DNA of 64,000 nucleotides, from positions 124,001-188,000 of the forward strand of contig CBFDBO010000001.1 in the NCBI GenBank assembly GCA_965603075.1. Direction: 5' to 3'. Shown piece after piece: positions 1 to 9,538 of this stretch. The notes beneath the pieces were generated by a model. The model was not told the origin of the DNA and made no database searches. It was given only the letters and a program-made list of their open reading frames with translations. The translations under genes and the position numbers were made by a program. Within the stretch, counting starts at the first letter, position 1, and the number at the start of each line of letters is the position of its first letter. The stretch comes from JABJOR01 sp965603075 (GTDB lineage Bacteria > Pseudomonadota > Alphaproteobacteria > Rhodospirillales > Casp-alpha2).

Positions 1-1
1 T

Positions 2-523
2 GATCAGTTCCATCAGCGCTTTGATGCCAGTACAGCCTCTTTAGAAGATGGCTTTTGGCACATTAAAAAGGCAAGGATACAAACGCCTGAAGAAACCTCT
101 ATTGCTGAAGAGACGATGTGGCTGGAAACTGATTTAACATTCGACAGCATTCAAGATAGTTTCGCCTCCCCCGAGACCATGTCTTTTTGGTCATTGCCGA
201 GTTTTGTGAGCCAACTTGAAGAGGCTGGATTTTCCGCTGTTCGCCACCGACTTTATTTACATTCATTATTATCGGCTCCCTTGCTGATGTGCGCTATGGT
301 CTTAATTTCAGCGACGTTCACACTGCGTCATGGAAGACGCGGTAGTACTGTTTTCGTTATTACGGGGGGTGTTCTGACGGGTTTTGTTTTATATTTCTTT
401 ACGGACATTGTTTTTGCTCTTGGACAGACCGACACAATTCCGGTAATTCTCGCTGCGTGGACACCTTCCGGGGTGGCGACGCTCCTTGGATTAACAACAT
501 TGCTTCATTTGGAAGATGGATAA
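2..523 (+). CDS. lptG: LPS export ABC permease LptG (3' part)
   Basis: This is the C-terminal part of an inner-membrane LptF/LptG-type permease; the open frame runs in from the left edge, so the start is outside the window. About 173 codons are visible. They show a soluble stretch followed by three hydrophobic segments near the end (around 'LLSAPLLMCAMVLISATF', 'VITGGVLTGFVLYFF' and 'PVILAAWTPSGVATLLGLTT'), the usual end of LptG. LptG works with LptF, LptB and LptC to extract LPS from the inner membrane. Its position directly before lptD supports the call. A Met at 116 is internal and should not be taken as the start. Confidence 0.85.
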   Translation, partial: DQFHQRFDASTASLEDGFWHIKKARIQTPEETSIAEETMWLETDLTFDSIQDSFASPETMSFWSLPSFVSQLEEAGFSAVRHRLYLHSLLSAPLLMCAMVLISATFTLRHGRRGSTVFVITGGVLTGFVLYFFTDIVFALGQTDTIPVILAAWTPSGVATLLGLTTLLHLEDG

Positions 524-534
524 TTCGACCTGAT

Positions 535-2694
535 ATGATAAAGACTTTTCTGTATACGGGTGACCTAAACCTACCTTCATTTCGACAGCTAATATTACAG
601 CTTAGTTGTATGATGATAGTGTTTCTAGGTGTGATGCAGCCTGCGCTGTCACAAAACGTTGAAAATCCCCCCATAAATTTTTCAGCCAATGAAATGGATT
701 TCGATAAAAACCTCAACATCGTTACGGCGAGAGGTAATGTTGAGGTCACCCATAATCAACGCACTATGATTGCTGATACCATTAGCTTTAATCAAAAATC
801 AAATGTGCTTACAGCAACAGGTAATATCACTTTATTGGAACCCAGTGGTGATGTTATCTTCGCCGAACATCTTGAAATGTCCGGTGATTTTAAAGACGGA
901 ATTATTGCCAATATTCGCATTATCCTCAGTGACACATCACGCATAGCCGCAAACGGAGCACGTCGCACGAATGGCGACATGGATATGCGTAAAGCCGTTT
1001 ACACCCCTTGTAGAGCTTGTGAGGAAGATCCTACTCGTCCACCGCTTTGGCAAATCAAAGCCGTTAAAATCTTTCATGATAGTTCACTACAAACGATTGA
1101 ATATAATGATGCTTGGTTGGAAGTAGCGGGCGTCCCAGTTCTCTATACACCTTACCTAACCCATCCAGATCCGACCGTTAAACGTGAGACGGGTCTTTTG
1201 GCGCCCACATTTGTCAACTCATCCGAATTAGGTTTTGGTATACGGGCGCCGTATTTCATTAATATTTCAGAACAAACCGATATGACCGTTACGCCTGTTG
1301 CTTACTCTGATCAAGGGGGCGGGCTTATTACAGAATACCGAGACTTCCCCAATGATGGAGAGTTATTTATCGAAGCCAGTTTAATGGCGGAAGATACCAA
1401 CGATAAAAATGGTCACCTCGACAGTTATGGTCGGTTTAATATCGACCAATCTTGGCGCTGGGGGATTGATGCTAAATATACCTCAGAGGATACATATTTA
1501 AGACGTTATGGTTTCTCTAGTCCACAAACCTTAACCAGTAATTTGTATGCTGAAGGATTTAGACAACGTAATTACATGCGCGCTGAGACACTTTATTTTC
1601 AAGGCTTAAAGGCTGAAGATAATCAAGACAACATTCCAATTATTGCCCCACTTATTACGTTCAATCACAAAGGTACGCCGGATGATTTTGGTGGGCAAAC
1701 TACATTCGATGCTAATTTTGTCTCATTGATGCGCGAAGATGGCGTTGACCTAAATCGACTTTCATTACGTCCTGGTTGGGAAGCAAATTACGTTTCCAGT
1801 TTTGGGGAAGCCTATAAACTATCCCTAAACTTGGATACTGATCTCTACCATATCAGCAATTTCACACCCGATGGAATGGAAGAGTTCACAGGCTTCACAG
1901 GACGAGTCGTCCCCCAAGCAAAGCTTGATTGGCGCCTCCCGATGGTAAATCAATCCGGAAAATTCCATCAACTATTTGAACCAACAGCTTCACTTGTTGT
2001 TGCTCCAAATAACGTTAACCCTGATAAAATTGCCAATGAAGATAGTCAGGAATTTGAGTTCGACGAAACCAGTCTGTTCCGAAGAAGCCGCTTTACTGGT
2101 GAAGACAGAGCAGAAGGTGGAACCCATGTTGATTATGGAATGCAATGGGGGATATTTAATAATGTTGGTGGAAAAGCAACAGCATTTTTGGGGCAAAGTT
2201 ATCGTTTGCATAAAGATAATACTTTTAACGAGAATTCAGGTTTGGAAAACAAATTTTCCGACTTTGTCGCCAAAGTTGAAGTTTCTCCAAACAGTTATTT
2301 AGACCTTTTGTATAGAACCCGTATTGGAAAATCGAGTGGTAATATCAAACGGAATGAAATTTCCTTTTCAGCTGGCGTCCCTCTCTTTAGAATTGCGTCT
2401 CAGTATCAGTTTTTTGAAAAACAAGAAGACAGCGAATTTAACGGGCGAGAAGACTTAAACGTATCTGTAAATTCAAAATTCGATCGGTTTTGGCAAGGTT
2501 CTATAAACTTGCAACATGATATTGAAGATGAGCAAACTCGTAATATAAGAAGCGCGCTTGTTTATGAAGATGAATGCCTTGCTTTCACAACCAGCTTCTC
2601 AAGGTCCTTTTACAAAGATAGAGAATTAAAACCCGTTGATACGTTAATGTTCAATATTTCGTTTAAAACCCTTGGTGAATTCAGATCATTTTAA
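535..2694 (+). CDS. lptD: LPS-assembly outer membrane protein LptD
   Basis: LptD is the outer-membrane beta-barrel that inserts LPS into the outer leaflet together with LptE. The frame is open from 457, but that start would overlap lptG by 67 nt. ATG 535 is preferred because it gives a 719-aa protein with a hydrophobic signal-like stretch ending near 'QPALSQ'. Then comes an OstA/LptA-like beta-jellyroll ('INFSANEMDFDK', 'GNVEVTH', 'TATGNITL'), a CxxC pair ('PCRACEEDP') and a long barrel domain. A single Cys near the C-terminus ('YEDECLAF') could pair with the CxxC, as disulfides do in LptD. It lies between lptG and surA, as in related genomes. Confidence 0.92.
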   Translation: MIKTFLYTGDLNLPSFRQLILQLSCMMIVFLGVMQPALSQNVENPPINFSANEMDFDKNLNIVTARGNVEVTHNQRTMIADTISFNQKSNVLTATGNITLLEPSGDVIFAEHLEMSGDFKDGIIANIRIILSDTSRIAANGARRTNGDMDMRKAVYTPCRACEEDPTRPPLWQIKAVKIFHDSSLQTIEYNDAWLEVAGVPVLYTPYLTHPDPTVKRETGLLAPTFVNSSELGFGIRAPYFINISEQTDMTVTPVAYSDQGGGLITEYRDFPNDGELFIEASLMAEDTNDKNGHLDSYGRFNIDQSWRWGIDAKYTSEDTYLRRYGFSSPQTLTSNLYAEGFRQRNYMRAETLYFQGLKAEDNQDNIPIIAPLITFNHKGTPDDFGGQTTFDANFVSLMREDGVDLNRLSLRPGWEANYVSSFGEAYKLSLNLDTDLYHISNFTPDGMEEFTGFTGRVVPQAKLDWRLPMVNQSGKFHQLFEPTASLVVAPNNVNPDKIANEDSQEFEFDETSLFRRSRFTGEDRAEGGTHVDYGMQWGIFNNVGGKATAFLGQSYRLHKDNTFNENSGLENKFSDFVAKVEVSPNSYLDLLYRTRIGKSSGNIKRNEISFSAGVPLFRIASQYQFFEKQEDSEFNGREDLNVSVNSKFDRFWQGSINLQHDIEDEQTRNIRSALVYEDECLAFTTSFSRSFYKDRELKPVDTLMFNISFKTLGEFRSF

Positions 2695-2735
2695 AGCGAC
2701 TAAATGATGAACTTAATTGGTGATTATTTTATAAT

Positions 2736-4025
2736 ATGAAAAATTCATTTCAAAAAACAATGAAATCTCTAATGGCGAGTTGCATAATTCTGTCGATAAT
2801 AAACATCGCCAGTGTTCACCAAGCCTTCGCACAAAATTCTTTGCGTATTGCTGCCATTGTAAATGAATCAGCGATTTCCGCTTATGATTTAAACACCCGC
2901 ATAAGGATGATCATTACACTATCTGGATTGCCTAAAACGAATGATATGATTGAACGTTTAAAAGGTGATACTCTACGTGGTTTAATAGATGAAACTCTAA
3001 AATTACAAGAAGCAGAAAAATTTAATATTTCAATATCTGATGATGAAATTTTCAACTCTATTTCACAAATCGAAAAAAGCAGAAATCTAAAACCGGGGCA
3101 ATTACCCGCGTTATTAGAAAGCAATAAAATCGATATTGAATCTTTGATACTTCAAATCAAAGCCAATCTAACATGGAGCCAAACAGTTGTTCTAAAGCAT
3201 AGAAACAACGTAGAGATTTCCGAAACAACGATTGATACGGAATTAAAAAAAGCAGAAGAAAAAAGGGAACTTCCAATTTTCCTTCTGTCGGAAATTGTCA
3301 TCCCAACGAACAATAAAATTGAACAAGCCAAAAAACAAATTAGTAATCTATTCCAAGACTTACAAAAAGGGGCTGACTTTGGCGCCCTCGCGCGTTCATT
3401 CTCTCAATCTCCCTCTGCGTCTGGTGGTGGTGATATTGGATGGCTAAGACAAGATCAATTACCTAATAATTTAAAACCGATTGTAGCCAACATGAGACCG
3501 GGAGATTTTTCAAACCCTGTTGCTCTTCAAACCAGTTTCGTGATTATGAAATTGAGAGAATACAGAGAGAACTCTAAACCCAATCAACAAAGTCCTAAGT
3601 TAACGATCAGTCAAGTTCACTTGGCTTTGCCCGCCGACACACCACAAACAACTGTTGCCACTTATTTTGACTCAGCTAAAAAAAGTACCATGCAAGCAAC
3701 AGATTGTGAATCGCTCGTTAAAAACAGTGAAGCAATCAGCTCCCCCTTAAGCGGTAGCTTGGGAACTATCGAACAATCTAAACTACCAACTCATTTGGCT
3801 GATGCTATTGGTGGACTTGCAGATAACACCCCGAGCGCCCCTATTCGTACAAACGATGGTGTAATCGTCTTAATGATTTGCGAAAGAGAAACGTCCCAAA
3901 ATGATGACACTGAAATAACCAGAGAAAATATTAGAATTCAATTATTCAATGAACGCATGTCAATATATGCCCGCCAATATTTAAGAGACATTCGCCGCAA
4001 TGCTTTTATTGACATCCGACTATAA
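2736..4025 (+). CDS. surA: SurA-like periplasmic chaperone / peptidyl-prolyl isomerase
   Basis: This periplasmic chaperone assists outer-membrane protein folding, including LptD. The 429-aa product starts with a signal peptide of about 33 residues ending 'VHQAFAQ'. It is followed by a SurA N-terminal chaperone region ('AIVNESAISAYDLNTRIRMI') and a parvulin domain at about 175-270 with 'GADFGALARSFSQSPSASGG' and 'GDIGWL'. A second, weaker parvulin-like region lies at about 290-390 ('SGSLGTIEQSKLP'). It follows lptD by 41 nt and precedes pdxA and rsmA, the order known from the E. coli lptD-surA-pdxA-rsmA operon. Start ATG 2736 is well supported by the signal peptide. Confidence 0.9.
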   Translation: MKNSFQKTMKSLMASCIILSIINIASVHQAFAQNSLRIAAIVNESAISAYDLNTRIRMIITLSGLPKTNDMIERLKGDTLRGLIDETLKLQEAEKFNISISDDEIFNSISQIEKSRNLKPGQLPALLESNKIDIESLILQIKANLTWSQTVVLKHRNNVEISETTIDTELKKAEEKRELPIFLLSEIVIPTNNKIEQAKKQISNLFQDLQKGADFGALARSFSQSPSASGGGDIGWLRQDQLPNNLKPIVANMRPGDFSNPVALQTSFVIMKLREYRENSKPNQQSPKLTISQVHLALPADTPQTTVATYFDSAKKSTMQATDCESLVKNSEAISSPLSGSLGTIEQSKLPTHLADAIGGLADNTPSAPIRTNDGVIVLMICERETSQNDDTEITRENIRIQLFNERMSIYARQYLRDIRRNAFIDIRL

Positions 4026-4043
4026 TGTCGTTGGCTATAATAA

Positions 4044-5069
4044 ATGTCCCCCCAAACTACCACACATAAATCTAATATCATTCTCGGCTTAACGATGGGA
4101 GAGCCCGGTGGAATTGGTGGTGAACTGGTTCTTAAGACATGGATTGAGCGGCAACAAAATAACGTACATCCATTTTTTATTATCGATGATATTGAGCGGT
4201 TAAATTCATTGGCGGATAAATTGGGTTGGACAATAAACACTCAAGAAATAGCCGCCCCCTCTGAAACTCCATCTGTTTTCAACAATGCTCTTCCCGTTCT
4301 TCCCCTTGGTAATATTGGCGACTATGTTTTAGGGGAAGCGAATGCCTCAACGGCTAGCCATGTTTGTAAATCAATAGAAATGGCTGTTGATTTAGCCAAT
4401 AGAAAATTAATACAGGGCATTATAACAAATCCAATACAAAAGAATGCACTTTATGACGCTGGCTTCAATTACCCTGGTCATACAGAGTTTATTGCTCATT
4501 TATGTAACGCGCCTAAACCGGTAATGATGTTAACCTCTCCTGAACTTCGTGTCATTCCGATCAGTATTCATGAGTCTATTGCCAAAGCAATTTCCTCTAT
4601 AAATACAGAAACTATTATTCAAAAAACACGCATTGCTGTTGATAGCCTTCGCAATGACTTTGGCATTAAATCACCACGTATCGCTATGGCGGGACTGAAC
4701 CCACACGCCGGAGAAAATGGATCAATGGGAGATGAGGAACTTAAAATCATCATTCCCGCTATTGAAACCCTACGTCGCGAAGGTATTAACGTAACTGATC
4801 CTGTACCACCCGACGCGCTCTTCATGGCGCGCTTACGACCCAGCTATGATGTTGCCATGTGTCATTACCATGATCAGGCGTTAATCCCCATCAAAGCCCT
4901 AGATGTTGATAGAGCCGTTAATGTTACTTTGGGACTCCCGATAATTCGAACATCTCCGGATCATGGAACAGCGCTGGATATTGCGGGCAAGGGTGTAGCA
5001 GAGCCCCATAGCTTAATTGCCGCAATACAAATGGCCCATGACATTGCTAGAAATAGAGACACCACATGA
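4044..5069 (+). CDS. pdxA: 4-hydroxythreonine-4-phosphate dehydrogenase PdxA
   Basis: PdxA is a cytoplasmic NAD-dependent, metal-requiring enzyme of pyridoxal 5'-phosphate synthesis (DXP-dependent route). The 341-aa length is normal for the family. Recognisable elements are 'LTMGEPGGIGGELVLK' at the N-terminus, the metal-binding histidine regions 'GHTEFIAHL' and 'CHYHDQALIPIKAL', and 'RTSPDHGTALDIAGKG' near the end. It begins 18 nt after surA, and its stop overlaps the rsmA start by 4 nt (ATGA), so translation is probably coupled. Confidence 0.95.
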   Translation: MSPQTTTHKSNIILGLTMGEPGGIGGELVLKTWIERQQNNVHPFFIIDDIERLNSLADKLGWTINTQEIAAPSETPSVFNNALPVLPLGNIGDYVLGEANASTASHVCKSIEMAVDLANRKLIQGIITNPIQKNALYDAGFNYPGHTEFIAHLCNAPKPVMMLTSPELRVIPISIHESIAKAISSINTETIIQKTRIAVDSLRNDFGIKSPRIAMAGLNPHAGENGSMGDEELKIIIPAIETLRREGINVTDPVPPDALFMARLRPSYDVAMCHYHDQALIPIKALDVDRAVNVTLGLPIIRTSPDHGTALDIAGKGVAEPHSLIAAIQMAHDIARNRDTT

Positions 5070-5899
5070 GTGACACTTTAAACACCCTCCCCCCTTTACG
5101 CGATGTCATCTCTAAGTATGATTTGCAGGCTAAGAAGTCACTGGGACAAAATTTTCTGTTGGATTTAAATTTGACCATGCGTATTGCCCGCGCGGCTGGC
5201 AAGCTCGATCATTGTGATGTTATTGAAATAGGCCCCGGCCCTGGCGGATTAACAAGAGCATTATTGGCCAACGGCGCAAAACACGTTTATGCAATAGAGC
5301 GTGACAAACGATGCATATCCGTTGCAAACGATATTGCCGAAACCGTGCCGGGTCGATTAAGTATCATTGAAGCTGACGCTCTTAATATTGACTATACCTC
5401 TCTTGGCACTTCCCCAAAGAAGATTGTTGCCAATTTGCCTTATAATATTGCAACCCCCTTATTGCTTGGATGGTTAGGAAATTTAGAAGGCATTGAATCA
5501 ATGACCTTGATGTTTCAAAAAGAGGTTGCTGATCGCATAACGGCGGCGCCAAATACAAAAGCCTATGGCAGACTATCTATTATCGCTCAGTGGATGTGTG
5601 AAACTTATCTAGAATTTAATGTATCGCCAAAGGCTTTCACCCCACCACCAAAAGTAACATCGGCGATCGTAACTTTAGTACCCCGCAAAGAGCCCATAGC
5701 GGATGTAACACGCAAGTCCTTAGAGACCGTTACGGCCGCAGCCTTTGGACAACGACGTAAGATGTTACGCGTTAGCCTAAAGTCATTAAATCTTGACCTT
5801 GAAAGTTTGGATATTAATCCAACTTCACGGGCGGAAAATTTGGAAGTTTCAGAGTTTTGTAAATTAGCAAAAGCGTATGAGGAAAATAATACTCACTGA
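5066..5899 (+). CDS. rsmA: 16S rRNA (A1518/A1519-N6) dimethyltransferase RsmA (KsgA)
   Basis: RsmA dimethylates two adjacent adenines near the 3' end of 16S rRNA during small-subunit maturation. The 277-aa protein carries the SAM-binding loop 'IEIGPGPGGLTRALL' and the catalytic 'NLPYNIATPLL' motif typical of KsgA/Dim1, plus 'KKSLGQNFLLD' at the N-terminus. It is the last gene of the lptD-surA-pdxA-rsmA set. Its stop overlaps the convergent gmk stop by 7 nt, with no room for a separate terminator. Confidence 0.96.
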   Translation: MSDTLNTLPPLRDVISKYDLQAKKSLGQNFLLDLNLTMRIARAAGKLDHCDVIEIGPGPGGLTRALLANGAKHVYAIERDKRCISVANDIAETVPGRLSIIEADALNIDYTSLGTSPKKIVANLPYNIATPLLLGWLGNLEGIESMTLMFQKEVADRITAAPNTKAYGRLSIIAQWMCETYLEFNVSPKAFTPPPKVTSAIVTLVPRKEPIADVTRKSLETVTAAAFGQRRKMLRVSLKSLNLDLESLDINPTSRAENLEVSEFCKLAKAYEENNTH

Positions 5900-6552
5900 C
5901 CGACGCCTAACTCACGAACAAACCCGACAAGTCCCTTTTGACGGTTTCGTTTTAAGCGTTCCGCTTCTAAAATTGCACGGGCACTGTTCACGGAGTCATC
6001 AATATCGGTATTGATGATGAGGTATTCATACGAGTCCCAATGGCTCATTTCTGAGGTTGCTTTTTCCATACGAGCTTTAACAACATCATCACTATCTTGA
6101 GCCCGTTTTTTCAAACGGCTTTCTAGCTCTTCAATAGAGGGGGGAAGAATAAAGACAGTGACCAAGTCCTCTCGGGCGTAATCTTGAATTTCCTGTGCAC
6201 CTTGCCAATCGACATCAAACATCACATCACGACCTTCGGACAATGCCAGTTCGACAGGTGCTTTTGGTGTTCCATATGAATTTCCAAAAACGGTGGCATG
6301 CTCTAGAAATTCATCATTAGCAATCATCGATTGAAACTTTTCTTCGCTTACAAAAAAATAATCTTTTCCATCAACATCACCTGGTCGAGGCGCGCGCGTG
6401 GTTGCTGAAATTGACATATTTAATTCAGGGTCACTTTCCAATAACGCCCGAGCAATTGTCGATTTTCCGGCACCAGAAGGAGAGGACAGCACAAATAATA
6501 GCCCTCGACGTTTAATGGATACAGGGGATGATTGATTAGAAGTATTATTCAA
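5893..6552 (-). CDS. gmk: Guanylate kinase
   Basis: Guanylate kinase phosphorylates GMP to GDP. The P-loop 'SSPSGAGKST' and the GMP-binding region 'ISATTRAPRPGDVDGKDYFF' are clear. The frame is open to a TTG at 6582, inside yicC. A TTG at 6552 that overlaps the yicC stop (TTGAATAA), with AGGTG shortly upstream, gives a better 219-aa protein and is chosen here; no ATG is available near the N-terminus. The pairing yicC-gmk is common and implies one transcript. It converges on rsmA. Confidence 0.93.
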   Translation of the reverse strand: MNNTSNQSSPVSIKRRGLLFVLSSPSGAGKSTIARALLESDPELNMSISATTRAPRPGDVDGKDYFFVSEEKFQSMIANDEFLEHATVFGNSYGTPKAPVELALSEGRDVMFDVDWQGAQEIQDYAREDLVTVFILPPSIEELESRLKKRAQDSDDVVKARMEKATSEMSHWDSYEYLIINTDIDDSVNSARAILEAERLKRNRQKGLVGFVRELGVGQ

Positions 6553-7468
6553 CGTTTTGCACCTGTTCTCGTAATTGATCAATGGTTACTTTCATTTCAA
6601 GTCCTGCTGTGGTCAATTCTGCGTCGATGGCCTTAGAGCATAAAGTATTGGCTTCGCGGTTAAACTCCTGACACAGAAAATCAAACTTACGGCCAATGAC
6701 ACCGCCCTCATTTAACAAATCAGTGGCGGCCTGACAATGTGCCGTCAATCGATCTAATTCTTCACGAACATCTGCTTTGGTGGCTAGAACAGCCGCTTCT
6801 TGTGCCAACCGTTCTTCTGGCAAGGCGGGGGCACTTTCCATTAGTGCCGCGACCCCTTGCTCGATACGTTGTCGCATCATCGCGGTTTGATTGCCGGCAA
6901 AAGTCATGGACTGTTCGTTGAGAGATCGAATGGTTTCTACGTGAGTAGACAGCATATCTTTCAAACGCGCCCCTTCTTCACCGCGATTGTTAGCAAGTTC
7001 AACAAGTGCTTCATCCAAGGCGTTCATTAAGACAACATCAAGGCCTGAATCTAATTTTTGGGACGCATCATCTTCATTGCTTACCGGCTCAAGCACCCCT
7101 TTGATTGAGAGCAGACCATCCACACTGGGGGGAATTGCATTAGGAACGCGCTCCAAGATACTGGGGATGGCATCAATAGCGGCATCAAGCACTGCCATGT
7201 TAACTTGATATTTCCCCTGCGAGGTTTCTTGTTTAAGGGTTAAGTTTGCAAAGAAGCTTCCCCGCTTAAAAGCGGTTTGAATTTTGCTTCGAACAACACT
7301 GTCCAAACGGTCAAACCCATTGGGTAAACGGCACCTGATATCCAACCCTTTAGAATTGACGCTTTTAATTTCCCAAGACCAGACAGCATCGTCGGCTTGA
7401 CCTTCTAAACGCGAAAAGCCCGTCATTGATGATACACCCAATGAAGTCTCCATATTTAATATTACCAA
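6545..7468 (-). CDS. yicC: YicC family endoribonuclease
   Basis: The 307-aa YicC-type protein has the N-terminal signature 'SMTGFSRLEG...WEIKSVNSKGLDIRCRLP' and the C-terminal DUF1732 region 'IGRKFDFLCQEFNREANTLCSKA', which ends shortly before the stop. YicC proteins were long of unknown function; the E. coli member is reported to have endoribonuclease activity. The gene is directly upstream of gmk and probably co-transcribed with it. ATG 7468 gives a short leader before the conserved start; an internal ATG a few codons later (at the 'METSLG' or 'MTGFSR' Met) is possible. Confidence 0.9.
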   Translation of the reverse strand: MVILNMETSLGVSSMTGFSRLEGQADDAVWSWEIKSVNSKGLDIRCRLPNGFDRLDSVVRSKIQTAFKRGSFFANLTLKQETSQGKYQVNMAVLDAAIDAIPSILERVPNAIPPSVDGLLSIKGVLEPVSNEDDASQKLDSGLDVVLMNALDEALVELANNRGEEGARLKDMLSTHVETIRSLNEQSMTFAGNQTAMMRQRIEQGVAALMESAPALPEERLAQEAAVLATKADVREELDRLTAHCQAATDLLNEGGVIGRKFDFLCQEFNREANTLCSKAIDAELTTAGLEMKVTIDQLREQVQNVE

Positions 7469-7567
7469 TCATTTAATTTCAGAATATGAGTCTATCATAC
7501 AGGGCTTAATGGGGGCTGCAACTCTCAACAACGAATTCGGTAGCAAATTCCTATGTTTGGTTTTCAA

Positions 7568-7681
7568 TCAAGCTTTCAAAAGCGTTATCATTTCTGGATT
7601 GTCCCAATCCGTGGTCCCCACAAGCCTTGCACGTTCTTGTCCCTGTTGATCGATGATAATTGTCGCTGGCAAGGCTTGTAC
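7568..7681 (-). pseudogene. TlpA/ResA-like thioredoxin-fold gene remnant
   Basis: On the minus strand a 37-codon frame reads 'VQALPATIIIDQQGQERARL' then 'VGTTDWDNPEMITLLKA' and a stop. This is the C-terminal pattern of TlpA-family thioredoxins: the cis-Pro strand 'LPATIIID' followed by 'G..RARL.G..DW..PE'. An in-frame TAA precedes it, and the N-terminal CXXC half is absent from the 295-nt gap between yicC and the SDR gene. I read it as a deletion remnant, so the missing function must lie elsewhere in the genome or be lost. Confidence 0.6.
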
Positions 7682-7763
7682 TTAATAACCGTGTCCCCTA
7701 TCACCTTAATTATCTAATGAGTAATCATTGTTATCTATTCAAATTTAAGGGATAAAGTTCCTT

Positions 7764-8528
7764 ATGAATAAACCAGAAACACAATTTTCAATTCTCATAA
7801 CGGGTGCCTCCAGTGGGATTGGGGCGGGGCTTGCTCGGCATTATGCTTCGCCTACGACAACACTATTTCTAAGCGGGCGAAATTCTGACCGTTTAAATGA
7901 AGTGATCATGGATTGCCGAAATAAGGGGGCAACGGTTGAAGGCAATATTATTGATGTTTGTGATCAAAAAGCCATGTCGGGTTGGATTCAACAATGTGAT
8001 CACGTAACCCCCATTGATTTAATATTTGCGAATGCGGGTATTTCAAGCTCTAGCTCGAGCGGAAATGACGATGTCATTAGAGGTGTTTTTGAAACCAATA
8101 TAACGGGTGTGCTCAATACTGTATTGCCGATCATTCCACTCATGAACAAACGAGGTAAAGGACAGATTGCCCTTATCTCATCACTGGCTGGTCTTCGGGG
8201 CATGCCATCCGCCCCGGCGTACAGTGCCAGTAAAGCCGCGGTCAAAGCTTGGGGAGAAGCCCTGAGGGGGCAATTATCACCCAAGGGTGTAAAAGTTAAT
8301 GTCGTTTGCCCGGGATTTGTGGAAAGCCGGATTACGGCTGCCAACAAATTTCATATGCCCGGAATCATCAGCGCCCGAAAAGCCGCCCAAATTATTGCGC
8401 GTGGCCTCAGAAACAACCGCGGCTGTATAGCGTTTCCCTTTCCTATGTTTGCCGCTATGTGGATATTTAGTATCCTTCCCGGTTTTATTGTCGAACCGAT
8501 CATTAATCGATTACCCAAAAAAGACTAA
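7764..8528 (+). CDS. SDR family NAD(P)-dependent oxidoreductase
   Basis: This is a classical short-chain dehydrogenase/reductase of 254 aa. It has the cofactor motif 'ITGASSGIGAGLARHYA', the 'ANAGISS' strand, a catalytic Ser ('ALISSLAG') and 'YSASKAAVKAWGEALRG' with the Tyr-x3-Lys pair. The substrate cannot be told from the sequence. The C-terminus 'FPFPMFAAMWIFSILPGFIV' is hydrophobic, as in SDRs thought to associate with membranes or act on lipids. It stands alone on the plus strand and converges on mltG with a 2-nt gap. The start is an ATG after AAGGGATAAAG. Confidence 0.85.
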   Translation: MNKPETQFSILITGASSGIGAGLARHYASPTTTLFLSGRNSDRLNEVIMDCRNKGATVEGNIIDVCDQKAMSGWIQQCDHVTPIDLIFANAGISSSSSSGNDDVIRGVFETNITGVLNTVLPIIPLMNKRGKGQIALISSLAGLRGMPSAPAYSASKAAVKAWGEALRGQLSPKGVKVNVVCPGFVESRITAANKFHMPGIISARKAAQIIARGLRNNRGCIAFPFPMFAAMWIFSILPGFIVEPIINRLPKKD

Positions 8529-8530
8529 GC

Positions 8531-9514
8531 TCAGTTTGATTTCTGTAGTTTCCGCCATTTTCTAACATTGCGATTATGCTCGCTCAATGTCTTGGCAAAG
8601 GCATGCCCTCCCGTTCCATCAGCGACAAAATAGAAATCTTGGCTAACGGCAGGATGCATAACGGCTTTAAGAGCTTCCCGCCCGGGAGAGGCAATCGGTC
8701 CCGGTGGCAACCCCCTAATGATATAGGTATTATAGTCAGTCTTTTGTTTCAGATCGGCTTTGCTCAAAGGTCGATCAAGAACGTACATGCCTTGGGTTAT
8801 GCCATAAGCAACCGTTGGGTCGGATTGCAATCGCATTTTTATGCGTAATCGATTGATAAATACAGCCGCTACATGTGCGCGTTCCTCTGGCATTCCAGTT
8901 TCTTTTTCAACAATAGAAGCCAAAACCAATGCTTGCTCTGGTGTTTTAAGGGGTAAATCGGGGGCACGTGTTTGCCATAAATCATGCAACAGTTTATTCA
9001 TCCCTAATTGCATACGCCTAACGATATCTTGCCGATCTTCACCATAGGAGAAGAAGTAAGTTTCTGGTAACAAAGCCCCTTCGGGTGGGGGGGCAAAATA
9101 GATATCCCCTTTAAGGCCCTCCAGATCATTAATTTGTTCTAAGATCTGTTTGGTGGTCAGACCTTCGGCAATGGTAAAACGACGTAATACGGTTTTACCA
9201 CTCTTTAAGACCGCCAACACTTCTTGTGGACTGGTATGCGCTTTAAAGGCAAATTCTCCGGCGTGAAGGTCGTTAACCGGACCGCTGTAGCGTGCACCAA
9301 TTTCAAAAGCGATGGCATTTGCAATGACACCTTCTTTTTGAAGTTGTCGAGCGATGGATTTAAGCCCACTGCCCCGTTCGATAATCATGGTTACATCCGT
9401 GAATAATGCTCCCGGTGCGGTGTATTGAGATTTCACCCAATAGGCCGCGCCCCCTGCTGCTATTGAAAGTAGCAGAACGACGGCCAAAGCAATGAGGACA
9501 AGCTTACGGCCCAT
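8531..9514 (-). CDS. mltG: Endolytic peptidoglycan transglycosylase MltG
   Basis: MltG (YceG-like) cleaves nascent glycan strands at the inner membrane and helps set glycan length. The 327-aa protein has one N-terminal membrane segment ('LIALAVVLLLSIAAGGAAYW') and a LysM-like region. Its catalytic domain carries 'LASIVEKETGMPEERAHVAAVFINRL', with the family's conserved Glu, and ends with 'YNTYIIRGLPPGPIASPG'. It follows fabF by 24 nt at the end of the fatty-acid cluster, an order seen widely (E. coli fabF-pabC-yceG). Confidence 0.94.
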   Translation of the reverse strand: MGRKLVLIALAVVLLLSIAAGGAAYWVKSQYTAPGALFTDVTMIIERGSGLKSIARQLQKEGVIANAIAFEIGARYSGPVNDLHAGEFAFKAHTSPQEVLAVLKSGKTVLRRFTIAEGLTTKQILEQINDLEGLKGDIYFAPPPEGALLPETYFFSYGEDRQDIVRRMQLGMNKLLHDLWQTRAPDLPLKTPEQALVLASIVEKETGMPEERAHVAAVFINRLRIKMRLQSDPTVAYGITQGMYVLDRPLSKADLKQKTDYNTYIIRGLPPGPIASPGREALKAVMHPAVSQDFYFVADGTGGHAFAKTLSEHNRNVRKWRKLQKSN

Positions 9515-9538
9515 GGCGGCCCATGACAGCTACCCTTA

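Noticed and set aside
457..534. Extended N-terminus of LptD
   Set aside because: It would overlap lptG by 67 nt and put hydrophilic residues before the signal peptide; ATG 535 is better.
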